In this document: one piece after another, positions 1-4,259 of the stretch
Layout: every line of letters starts with the position of its first letter
Numbering within the stretch: the first letter of the stretch is position 1
Origin: Paracoccus sp. (in: a-proteobacteria)
Lineage (GTDB): Bacteria; Pseudomonadota; Alphaproteobacteria; Rhodobacterales; Rhodobacteraceae
DNA length: 6,113 nt
Direction of reading: 5' to 3'
NCBI GenBank assembly: GCA_018056045.1
Contig: JAGPGI010000177.1
Location: 1 to 6,113, forward strand
Made by a program: the position numbers and the translations under genes
The notes under the pieces: generated by a model
Databases searched by the model: none
The model's input: the letters and a program-made list of their open reading frames with translations, nothing else
What the model was told of the DNA's origin: nothing

Positions 1-1004
1 TCGAGGTTCAGGGGAATCTCGCCCAGGAAAGGCAGGCCCAGCTTTGCCGCCTCGGCCGCGACGCCGCCATGGCCGAACAGATGCGCCTCATGGCCGCAAT
101 TGGGGCATATATAAGTAGTCATGTTTTCGACCAGCCCCAGCACCGGGGTTTTCAGCTTGTCGAACATGTCGATGGCGCGGCGCGCGTCGATCAGCGCCAC
201 GTCCTGCGGGGTCGAGACGATGATGGCGCCGCTGACCTGCGCCTTTTGGCACAGGCTCAGCTGCACATCGCCGGTGCCGGGCGGCAGATCGACCAGCAGG
301 ATGTCCAGCTCGCCCCATTTCACCTGATTGAGCATCTGCTGCAGCGCGCCCATCAGCATCGGGCCGCGCCAGACCACCGCCTCGCCTTCCTTCATCATCA
401 GGCCCAGCGACATGACGGTGACGCCATGGGCGCGCAGCGGCTCGATCATCTGGCCGTCGCTGACCGGGCGCTGGCCGGTCAGGCCCAGCATGCGCGGCTG
501 CGAAGGGCCATAGATATCGGCGTCCAGCAGCCCGACCCGCCGCCCCTGCCGCGCCAGCGCCACCGCGAGGTTCGAGGTCAGCGTGGATTTCCCCACGCCC
601 CCCTTGCCCGAGCCGATGGCGAGGATCCGCGCCACGCCGCTGACCGGGGCCGGCCCGGCCTGCGGCGTCGGATGCCGACCGATCTTGAGGCTAGGCGGCT
701 CGCCCCCCTGCCCCTCGCCCGAGCGCGCCACCACCTGCGGCGCCGGGCCACGGGGCGCGGCGGGCGCGGTCATGACGATCTGCACTTTCTGGTCGCCGGT
801 CAACGCGGTCAGGCGGCGCTGCGCCTCGGCCTCGACCGGGGCAAGGGCACGCGCAACCACCGCATCTGGGGCCTCGATCACGAATCGAATCGTTTCGGCA
901 TCGACATGCAGCGCCCGCACCAGATCGTCGGAAATCAGGTTTCCACCCCCCGGAATCGCGATCCGCGCCAATTCCTCAAGCACACGTTCCCGTGATATCG
1001 CCAT
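1..1004 (-). CDS. apbC: Mrp/ApbC (NBP35-type) Fe-S cluster carrier P-loop ATPase, C-terminus cut by window edge
   Basis: This protein binds and hands over [4Fe-4S] clusters to apo-enzymes in the cytoplasm in an ATP-dependent manner (known for the family). I translated 334 codons on the minus strand; no stop is reached before base 1, so roughly the last 20-40 residues are missing. Residues 1-75 resemble the MIP18/DUF59 domain (start MAISRERVLEELARIAIPGG). A Pro/Gly-rich linker follows at about 76-125. The SIMIBI ATPase domain starts at about 128, with the deviant Walker A GSGKGGVGKST at 131-141, then LLDADIYGPSQPRML (Switch I region) and LLVDLPPGTGD (Walker B/Switch II). A CPNC motif at C300 and C303 supplies the CxxC pair that binds the bridging cluster in Mrp dimers. 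The ATG at 1004 is preceded by a purine-rich TGGGGGT Shine-Dalgarno. It is divergent from the DUF1127 gene. The identity is clear; mrp is an equivalent name. Confidence 0.95.
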   Translation of the reverse strand, partial: MAISRERVLEELARIAIPGGGNLISDDLVRALHVDAETIRFVIEAPDAVVARALAPVEAEAQRRLTALTGDQKVQIVMTAPAAPRGPAPQVVARSGEGQGGEPPSLKIGRHPTPQAGPAPVSGVARILAIGSGKGGVGKSTLTSNLAVALARQGRRVGLLDADIYGPSQPRMLGLTGQRPVSDGQMIEPLRAHGVTVMSLGLMMKEGEAVVWRGPMLMGALQQMLNQVKWGELDILLVDLPPGTGDVQLSLCQKAQVSGAIIVSTPQDVALIDARRAIDMFDKLKTPVLGLVENMTTYICPNCGHEAHLFGHGGVAAEAAKLGLPFLGEIPLNL

Positions 1005-1129
1005 GCTGACCCCCAGTTCCAAAGCGCTGGCAGAATGGCAAATGCCAAAACCGACGGCAAGCCGCCCCGCTGTCACGATCCGCTAAGGCTTTGTGCCCCC
1101 GCGTCACGAGGCCCAAAAACCCCGAAAAT

Positions 1130-1165
1130 GCTACATTCCGGGCAATTCCGTCCACGAAATGTAAC
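1130..1165. promoter_or_regulatory. Spaced inverted repeat, possible operator
   Basis: The arm GCTACATTCCG (1130-1140) is matched in inverted orientation by CGAAATGTAAC (1155-1165). Read on the other strand the second arm is GTTACATTTCG, identical at 9 of 11 positions. The arm centres are 25 bp apart, which would place both arms on nearly the same face of the helix. The position between two divergent genes suits a regulator site, but no regulator is known to me for this sequence and chance is possible. Confidence 0.25.
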
Positions 1166-1178
1166 AGTTTATTAACAG

Positions 1179-1207
1179 CTTGTGAGTATCTTCCAGAAAT
1201 AGATATG
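1179..1207 (+). promoter_or_regulatory. Candidate promoter for DUF1127 gene and sRNA array (heat-shock sigma-like)
   Basis: CTTGTG (1179-1184) is followed after 17 bases by GATATG (1202-1207). The CTTG start of the -35 element is typical of RpoH-type promoters. In R. sphaeroides the homologous DUF1127/CcsR locus is driven by RpoHI/RpoHII under stress (established knowledge). The -10 element is a weak match. The leader to the DUF1127 start would be about 120 nt. An alternative is TTGTGC (1242-1247), 17 bases, CATGTT (1265-1270), which would give a shorter leader. I cannot decide between them from sequence alone. Confidence 0.35.
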
Positions 1208-1333
1208 ACGTTTCTGCATAGCAGCATTTCACCACGCCCCATTGTGCAAGTGCAGAAAACGAACCATGTTGGCCCTAACAAAGCGACAGGCAATCCGGCC
1301 CGCCGCGAACCCGCAAGAAGATGAGTAGATGAA

Positions 1334-1558
1334 ATGGCTGTTCTCGTACTGAACCAAGGCACCGCCCGCAACGAAGCTGGCAACGGTCGCATCGCGAAAT
1401 TCGTCGCCGACGCCCGTGATTACATGGCCCGCCGTTCGGTCTATCGCCAGACCCTGCGCGAACTGAACGATCTGACCGACCGCGACCTCGCCGACCTCGG
1501 CATGTGCCGCTCGAACATCCGCAGCGTGGCTTACGAAGCCGCCTGGGGTGCGAAGTAA
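1334..1558 (+). CDS. Small DUF1127 protein, likely CcaF1-type RNA-binding protein
   Basis: This is a 74-residue basic protein. The DUF1127 (YjiS-like) signature lies at about 36-65: an Arg-rich helix followed by TLRELNDLTDRDLADLG and then CRSNIR. In R. sphaeroides the DUF1127 protein encoded directly upstream of the CcsR sRNAs (CcaF1) binds RNA and affects sRNA maturation and RNA turnover. The same role is inferred here from identical gene order. The stop codon lies only 11 bases before the first hairpin of the array, so gene and sRNAs very probably share a transcript, and the sRNAs would be the processed 3' UTR. The ribosome binding site is weak: only AAGAAG at 1315-1320, with a three-codon mini-frame (ATG AGT AGA TGA) at 1321-1332 just before the start. 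Family identity is firm; the RNA-binding role rests on the homologue. Confidence 0.9.
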   Translation: MAVLVLNQGTARNEAGNGRIAKFVADARDYMARRSVYRQTLRELNDLTDRDLADLGMCRSNIRSVAYEAAWGAK

Positions 1559-1569
1559 GGAATAACGAT

Positions 1570-1642
1570 ACCCGACCCCCTCCTCCTCCCTGGGGTCTGG
1601 GTTCAGGCGGCATCCTCCCTCCTCCTCCCTGAGGATGCCGCC
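1570..1642 (+). ncRNA. Cuckoo/CcsR-like sRNA unit 1
   Basis: The first hairpin (1570-1602) pairs ACCCGACCCC with GGGGTCTGGGT, ten pairs with one bulged U at 1598, around the loop CTCCTCCTCCCT. The second hairpin (1606-1642) is a perfect 12-bp stem, GGCGGCATCCTC with GAGGATGCCGCC, around a 13-nt loop CCTCCTCCTCCCT. The gap between hairpins is TCA. A 19-nt A-rich single-stranded linker (1643-1661) follows and is a plausible RNase E processing site. The ends of the mature RNA are inferred from the hairpins. Confidence 0.85.
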
Positions 1643-1661
1643 GCAAAAATTCGGTTCCGGA

Positions 1662-1731
1662 GAAGCCCTCTCCTCCTCCCTGGGGCTTCACGGTACAGGC
1701 GGCCTCCCCCCTCCTCCCTGGGGATGCCGCC
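1662..1731 (+). ncRNA. Cuckoo/CcsR-like sRNA unit 2
   Basis: The first hairpin (1662-1689) has a 7-bp stem, GAAGCCC with GGGCTTC, and a 14-nt loop TCTCCTCCTCCCTG. The second hairpin (1698-1731) pairs GGCGGC and TCCCC with GGGGA and GCCGCC, with one mismatch or bulge around position 1704, and a loop CCTCCTCCCT. The inter-hairpin gap of 8 nt (ACGGTACA) is the longest in the array. The stem of the first hairpin shares no sequence with those of the other units, yet pairing and loop are kept. Confidence 0.82.
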
Positions 1732-1741
1732 ACCCAATACG

Positions 1742-1814
1742 GCAAGACCCGCCTCCTCCCCTAGGTCTTGCAGTTCCGGCGGCAACCTCCCTCCTCCTCC
1801 CTGAGGGTGCCGCC
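1742..1814 (+). ncRNA. Cuckoo/CcsR-like sRNA unit 3
   Basis: The first hairpin (1742-1771) has an 8-bp perfect stem, GCAAGACC with GGTCTTGC, around a 14-nt loop CGCCTCCTCCCCTA. The second hairpin (1778-1814) is GGCGGCAACCTC with GAGGGTGCCGCC (one A/G mismatch) and loop CCTCCTCCTCCCT. The gap AGTTCC and the downstream linker AACCCATACG are identical to those of units 4 and 5, showing that units 3-5 derive from one another. Confidence 0.84.
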
Positions 1815-1824
1815 AACCCATACG

Positions 1825-1897
1825 GCGCGATCCCACATCCTCCCGGGATCTCGCAGTTCCGGCGGCAGCCTCCCTCCTCCTCCCTGAGGGTGCCGCC
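1825..1897 (+). ncRNA. Cuckoo/CcsR-like sRNA unit 4
   Basis: The first hairpin (1825-1854) pairs GCGCGATCCC with GGGATCTCGC, nine pairs and one C/U mismatch. Its 10-nt loop ACATCCTCCC has one departure from the CCTCCTCCC motif. The second hairpin (1861-1897) is GGCGGCAGCCTC with GAGGGTGCCGCC (one G/G mismatch) and a 13-nt loop with the intact motif. The unit plus its linker is 83 bases long and is copied almost exactly as unit 5. Confidence 0.84.
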
Positions 1898-1907
1898 AAC
1901 CCATACG

Positions 1908-1980
1908 GCGCGATCCCACATCCTCCCGGGATCTCGCAGTTCCGGCGGCAGCCTCCCTCCTCCTTCCTGAGGGTGCCGCC
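1908..1980 (+). ncRNA. Cuckoo/CcsR-like sRNA unit 5, near-identical copy of unit 4
   Basis: Across 83 bases (1908-1990) this differs from unit 4 (1825-1907) at one position only. That change is a C to T in the loop of the second hairpin, turning CCTCCTCCC into CCTCCTTCC. The first-hairpin loop also has the CATCCTCCC variant, so this unit has no fully intact motif. It may be a recent duplicate with altered target pairing, or one on the way to decay. Confidence 0.84.
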
Positions 1981-1990
1981 AACCCATACG

Positions 1991-2065
1991 GCGCGATCCC
2001 ACCTCCTCCCGGGATCTCGCGGTTCAGGCGGCACCCTCCCCTCCTCCTCCCTGGAGGGTGCCGCC
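1991..2065 (+). ncRNA. Cuckoo/CcsR-like sRNA unit 6
   Basis: The first hairpin (1991-2020) has the same stem as units 4 and 5 but with the intact loop motif (ACCTCCTCCC). The second hairpin (2027-2065) is the most regular of the array: a perfect 13-bp stem, GGCGGCACCCTCC with GGAGGGTGCCGCC, and a 13-nt loop CCTCCTCCTCCCT. The mismatch seen in units 3-5 at stem position 8 is repaired here. A 31-nt linker with its own small hairpin follows. Confidence 0.85.
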
Positions 2066-2096
2066 GCTAATCCCCGCCAAGATGCGGGACGGAATA
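2066..2096 (+). other. Long linker between sRNA units 6 and 7 with a non-motif mini-hairpin
   Basis: This spacer is about three times as long as most other linkers. It contains CCCGC (2073-2077) and GCGGG (2084-2088) around a six-base CAAGAT loop, a 5-bp hairpin without the CCTCC motif. It could be a processing signal, a spacer separating the recently duplicated units from the more diverged ones, or chance in GC-rich DNA. Confidence 0.4.
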
Positions 2097-2164
2097 CGAT
2101 GGTCCCCCCTCCTCCCTGGGATCGTCGGCAGCGGTCAATGGCTCCTCCTCCCTGCCATGACCGC
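2097..2164 (+). ncRNA. Cuckoo/CcsR-like sRNA unit 7
   Basis: The first hairpin (2097-2127) pairs CGATGGTCCC with GGGATCGTCG, ten pairs of which two are G-U wobbles that exist only in plus-strand RNA. The loop is CCCTCCTCCCT. The second hairpin (2131-2164) pairs GCGGTCA-TGGC with GCCATGACCGC (11 bp, one bulged A) around the loop TCCTCCTCCCT. It is the only second hairpin without the GGCGGC stem, so this unit is the most diverged. Confidence 0.8.
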
Positions 2165-2171
2165 GACCTAT

Positions 2172-2242
2172 ACGCGGCCCCTCCTCCTCCCTGGGCCGGC
2201 GTTGTGCGGCGGCGCCCCCTCCTCCTCCCTGGGCGCCGCCGC
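2172..2242 (+). ncRNA. Cuckoo/CcsR-like sRNA unit 8, terminal unit
   Basis: The first hairpin (2172-2202) pairs ACGCGGCCC with GGGCC-GCGT, nine pairs with one bulged G, around CTCCTCCTCCCT. The second hairpin (2206-2242) is a perfect 12-bp stem, GCGGCGGCGCCC with GGGCGCCGCCGC, around CCTCCTCCTCCCT. It is followed at once by TTTT, so it also acts as the transcript terminator. This last sRNA probably has its 3' end set by termination rather than by cleavage. Confidence 0.84.
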
Positions 2243-2251
2243 TTTTCATTT
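2206..2251 (+). terminator. Intrinsic terminator of the DUF1127/sRNA transcript
   Basis: A perfect GC-only 12-bp stem (2206-2217 with 2231-2242) is followed directly by TTTTCATTT. This is the only hairpin in the array with an immediate T-run, consistent with the whole array being one transcript ending here, 27 bases before the rlmJ start codon. The 13-nt loop is longer than usual for a terminator because it keeps the family motif. Confidence 0.75.
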
Positions 2252-2277
2252 CCGGCTGCCGGATATAGGGGGAAATC

Positions 2278-3054
2278 ATGTTGTCCTATCAGCACGCCTA
2301 TCACGCCGGGAATCTGGCCGACCTGCACAAGCACGCGCTGCTGGCGTGGATGCTGGAGTATCTGTGCGCCAAGCCCAAACCGCTGAGCTATCTGGAAACC
2401 CATGCCGGGCGCGGGCTTTACGATCTTGGCGGCCCGGAATCGGAAAAGACCGGCGAGGCCCGCGCCGGCATCACCCGTGCCCTGGCGCAGGACTGGCTGC
2501 CTGCGGATCACCCCTTGCGTCAGGCGCTGGACCAGATCCGCGCCCTGCACGGGCCGCAGGCCTATCCCGGCTCGCCGCTGATCGCCCGCTATTTCCTGCG
2601 CCCCGAGGATGAGGCCCATCTGGCCGAGCTGCACCCGGCCGAGCACGAGGCCCTGGCCCGCGTCGGAGGCTTCGCCCATCTGCACCGGCAGGACGGGTTC
2701 CAGATGGCCAATGCGATCTGCCCGCCCATGCCCCGGCGCGGGCTGCTGCTGATCGACCCAAGCTATGAGATCAAAGCCGATTACGACGCAATCCCGCGCC
2801 ATATCGCCAAGCTGGCACGGAAATGGAATGTCGGCACCATCGCGCTGTGGTATCCGATCCTGACCGACGACCGGCAGGCACCGATGGCCGAAACGCTTCG
2901 CGCTGCGCATCCCGATGCCCTGTCCTCAGAGATCCGCTTTCCGCCCGCGCGCCCCGGCCATGGCATGGTCGGATCGGGCATGTTCGTCATCAACCCACCC
3001 TATGGTCTGAGTGACGAGGCCGCGCGGATCGAGGCGCTTTACGAAACGCTATAG
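2278..3054 (+). CDS. rlmJ: 23S rRNA (adenine(2030)-N6)-methyltransferase RlmJ
   Basis: RlmJ uses S-adenosylmethionine to methylate N6 of A2030 in 23S rRNA (E. coli numbering; known for the family). The 258-residue protein begins MLSYQHAYHAGNLADLHKH, which closely follows the RlmJ N-terminus. YLETHAGRGLYDL (residues 38-50) fits the SAM-binding motif I region, and YPGSPLIARYFLR and ELHPAEHEAL are further family landmarks. The motif IV is DPSY at 160-163, where E. coli has DPPY. It ends shortly after SGMFVINPPYGL, about 20 residues earlier than the 280-residue E. coli protein. The ATG has a good ribosome binding site, AGGGGGAAAT, and follows the sRNA terminator closely. Its promoter is not obvious; the GATATA at 2262-2267 could be part of one, or it may rely on read-through. 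Its last 16 bases overlap the convergent amidase gene. Confidence 0.94.
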   Translation: MLSYQHAYHAGNLADLHKHALLAWMLEYLCAKPKPLSYLETHAGRGLYDLGGPESEKTGEARAGITRALAQDWLPADHPLRQALDQIRALHGPQAYPGSPLIARYFLRPEDEAHLAELHPAEHEALARVGGFAHLHRQDGFQMANAICPPMPRRGLLLIDPSYEIKADYDAIPRHIAKLARKWNVGTIALWYPILTDDRQAPMAETLRAAHPDALSSEIRFPPARPGHGMVGSGMFVINPPYGLSDEAARIEALYETL

Positions 3055-3668
3055 GCCAGCGCCGCCGCGATCCGGCGGTCGGTTGCATCCTCGGGGCCGT
3101 CCGCCCATGGCCGGAAGCGCAGCCGGAATGCCGCGAGCCGTGCCGGATCGTCAGGATAGCCGATGCGGGTCAGACTTTCGGCCAGAGGCAGATCGCCCGC
3201 CGCCCCCGCAGGCCAGACCGCAAGGCCCTGCACGGCCAGCCGCCGCCAGTCGAAACGCGGGCCGGGATCGGATTTGCGCCCCGGCGCCATATCGGAATGG
3301 CCAATCACCCCCGCCGCCGGAATGCCCCAGCGCGCCAGGATCTGATGCAAAAGCCGCTCCAGCGCCGCCATCTGCGGCTCGGGAAAGGGACTGTCGCCCG
3401 GATTGACCAGTTCGATGCCGATGCTGCGCGAATTCACGTCATCGCGGCCCAGCCAGCTGCCGGCGCCGGCATGCCATGCGCGGCGGTCCTCGGGGACCAG
3501 CGCCTCGGTGCGGCCGTCCTCATGGATCAGCCAATGGGCGCTGACCTCGGCTGCGGGATCGCACAGCCGGGCGCGGGCCGAGGGCCCGTCCGCCATGCCG
3601 GTATAATGAATGACGACCAGCTCGGGCCGCTGGCCCCGCCGGTCGCCGTGATTGGGCGAAGGGCTCAA
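3039..3668 (-). CDS. N-acetylmuramoyl-L-alanine amidase, AmpD/AmiD-like (amidase_2) with C-terminal peptidoglycan-binding-like region
   Basis: A zinc amidase that cuts the bond between N-acetylmuramic acid and L-alanine in (anhydro)muropeptides (known for the family). The 209 residues show the amidase_2 motifs in order: VVIHYTGM with zinc ligand H21, SAHWLIHEDG, RAWHAGAGSW, SIGIELVNPG with E85, and GHSDMAPGRKSDPGPRFDW with H124, K132 and D134. Residues about 158-205 (LTRIGYP, AAFRLRFRPW) resemble the C-terminal peptidoglycan-binding domain of AmiD proteins. No signal peptide is visible, so it may act in the cytoplasm in cell-wall recycling like AmpD. The start is TTG at 3668, overlapping the stop of the upstream lipoprotein gene as TTGA. 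The N-terminal SPSPNHGDRR fits a full-length start and no ATG precedes the first motif. The 3' end overlaps rlmJ by 16 bases. Confidence 0.92.
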   Translation of the reverse strand: MSPSPNHGDRRGQRPELVVIHYTGMADGPSARARLCDPAAEVSAHWLIHEDGRTEALVPEDRRAWHAGAGSWLGRDDVNSRSIGIELVNPGDSPFPEPQMAALERLLHQILARWGIPAAGVIGHSDMAPGRKSDPGPRFDWRRLAVQGLAVWPAGAAGDLPLAESLTRIGYPDDPARLAAFRLRFRPWADGPEDATDRRIAAALAYSVS

Positions 3669-4237
3669 AGCCCGGCGGCGTTGCGCACCGGGCGCGGGTC
3701 CCAGCCGCAGACGAAACCGTCACCGTCGGGATCCATGCCCTTGGGGTCCAGAATCGGGCCGCCCGCCGCGATAAAGGCACGCTGCGCGATATCCGCCGAG
3801 GCATAGCCCGAGCAGGTCCGCCCGGCATCCAGCACCGAACCGCCGGTCCGCTTATAGACATTGCTGCCGGGGTTTTGCTGTTCCTGATGGGCATAGCGCA
3901 CCAGCACCGGGGTCGAGCCGGGATAGGGGCCGCTGGTCGTCACCGGCACATTTGCCGGCGTCTTGGCAGCATTTCCGGCGGCGGTGACGGTTACCGTGCC
4001 GGCCTTGGTCTGGCTGGGCGCCGTGCCGTAAAGCTCGGCCGCCGTTGGTGCCTTGGCCGGCAGTTGCACCGGAATCACCGGGGGCACCGCGCCCTTGCCA
4101 TGCAGCGCCGCCTCGCGTTCGTGCATGTATTTGGCATAGCCCGTGCCGTTATGCATGCCGCTGTAATTCGGGTTCCAGCCCGAATTTTCGCCGCAAGCGG
4201 CCAGCGCCAGCACCGACAGGATCATAAGGTTCCGCAT
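3665..4237 (-). CDS. Lipoprotein with C-terminal excalibur-like DPDGDG domain
   Basis: I chose the ATG at 4237 (190 residues) over the upstream in-frame ATG at 4318, which lies inside gatA. The chosen start has GGAG six bases ahead and gives a lipoprotein signal peptide, MRNLMILSVLALAAC, with lipobox LAAC and lipidated C15. The mature part is rich in Ala, Pro, Thr and Gly and probably flexible (about 50-125). The C-terminus carries C142 in TCSGY, a segment AQRAFIAAGGP, and DPDGDGFVCGWDP at 169-181. The spaced Asp residues and C177 resemble the excalibur calcium-binding motif (DxDxDGxxC), with a possible C142-C177 disulfide in the periplasm. The precise function is unknown. It lies 22 bases downstream of gatA and is coupled to the amidase by a TTGA overlap, suggesting an envelope role. 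Confidence 0.85.
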   Translation of the reverse strand: MRNLMILSVLALAACGENSGWNPNYSGMHNGTGYAKYMHEREAALHGKGAVPPVIPVQLPAKAPTAAELYGTAPSQTKAGTVTVTAAGNAAKTPANVPVTTSGPYPGSTPVLVRYAHQEQQNPGSNVYKRTGGSVLDAGRTCSGYASADIAQRAFIAAGGPILDPKGMDPDGDGFVCGWDPRPVRNAAGL

Positions 4238-4259
4238 CAGTATCTCCAGTTCTGGCCGG

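Larger units (their letters stand above)
1005..1333. other. Divergent intergenic region between apbC and the DUF1127 gene
   Basis: These 329 bases hold no convincing gene. The segment around 1110-1265 is visibly richer in A and T than the rest of the window, as expected for a promoter region. It must contain the start signals of both the minus-strand apbC and the plus-strand DUF1127/sRNA transcript. Two possible plus-strand promoters and one spaced inverted repeat are described separately. The open frames that cross this region on either strand match no recognisable protein and overlap both neighbours, so I treat them as chance. Confidence 0.7.
1570..2242 (+). repeat. Tandem array of 16 hairpins with CCTCCTCCC loops (8 cuckoo/CcsR-like sRNA units)
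   Basis: Sixteen consecutive stem-loops show loops of the type CTCCTCCTCCCT. They come in pairs: a first hairpin with a variable 7-10 bp stem, then a second hairpin that usually has a GGCGGC...GCCGCC stem of 12-13 bp. First hairpins start at 1570, 1662, 1742, 1825, 1908, 1991, 2097 and 2172, a period of about 75-106 bases with 83 as the commonest. The exact nine-base motif CCTCCTCCC is intact in 13 of 16 loops; loops 7 and 9 read CATCCTCCC and loop 10 reads CCTCCTTCC. Stem sequences differ between units while pairing is kept, and in two places G-U wobbles are needed on the plus-strand RNA. This is an RNA family, not protein-coding or CRISPR. It matches the CcsR ('conserved CCUCCUCCC motif stress-induced RNA')/cuckoo family downstream of DUF1127 genes. 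Confidence 0.93.

Noticed and set aside
69..995. Plus-strand open frame of 308 codons
   Set aside because: It is the antisense shadow of apbC, whose Walker A and CPNC motifs are unmistakable on the minus strand.
976..1392. Minus-strand open frame of 138 codons across the divergent intergenic region
   Set aside because: It overlaps both the apbC start and the DUF1127 gene, has no recognisable motif and covers the candidate promoters.
1635..1970. Plus-strand Pro/Ser-rich open frames within the array
   Set aside because: These are the same loop triplets (CCT CCT CCC) read as Pro/Ser; no ribosome binding site or family match, and frames are interrupted at unit borders.
1570..2242. CRISPR array
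   Set aside because: Repeats are unevenly spaced hairpins with related stems and no unique spacers of constant length; no cas genes nearby.
1570..2242. G-quadruplexes on the minus strand (GGGAGGAGGAGG)
   Set aside because: The G runs are mostly only two bases long, and the flanking stems vary with kept pairing, so hairpin RNAs on the plus strand are the simpler explanation.
1603..2910. Long minus-strand open frame (435 codons) across the repeat array and into rlmJ
   Set aside because: Its sequence is repetitive GGGR/RREE text produced by the CCT-rich loops read backwards; it overlaps rlmJ antisense and resembles no protein family. The hairpin structure explains the DNA better.
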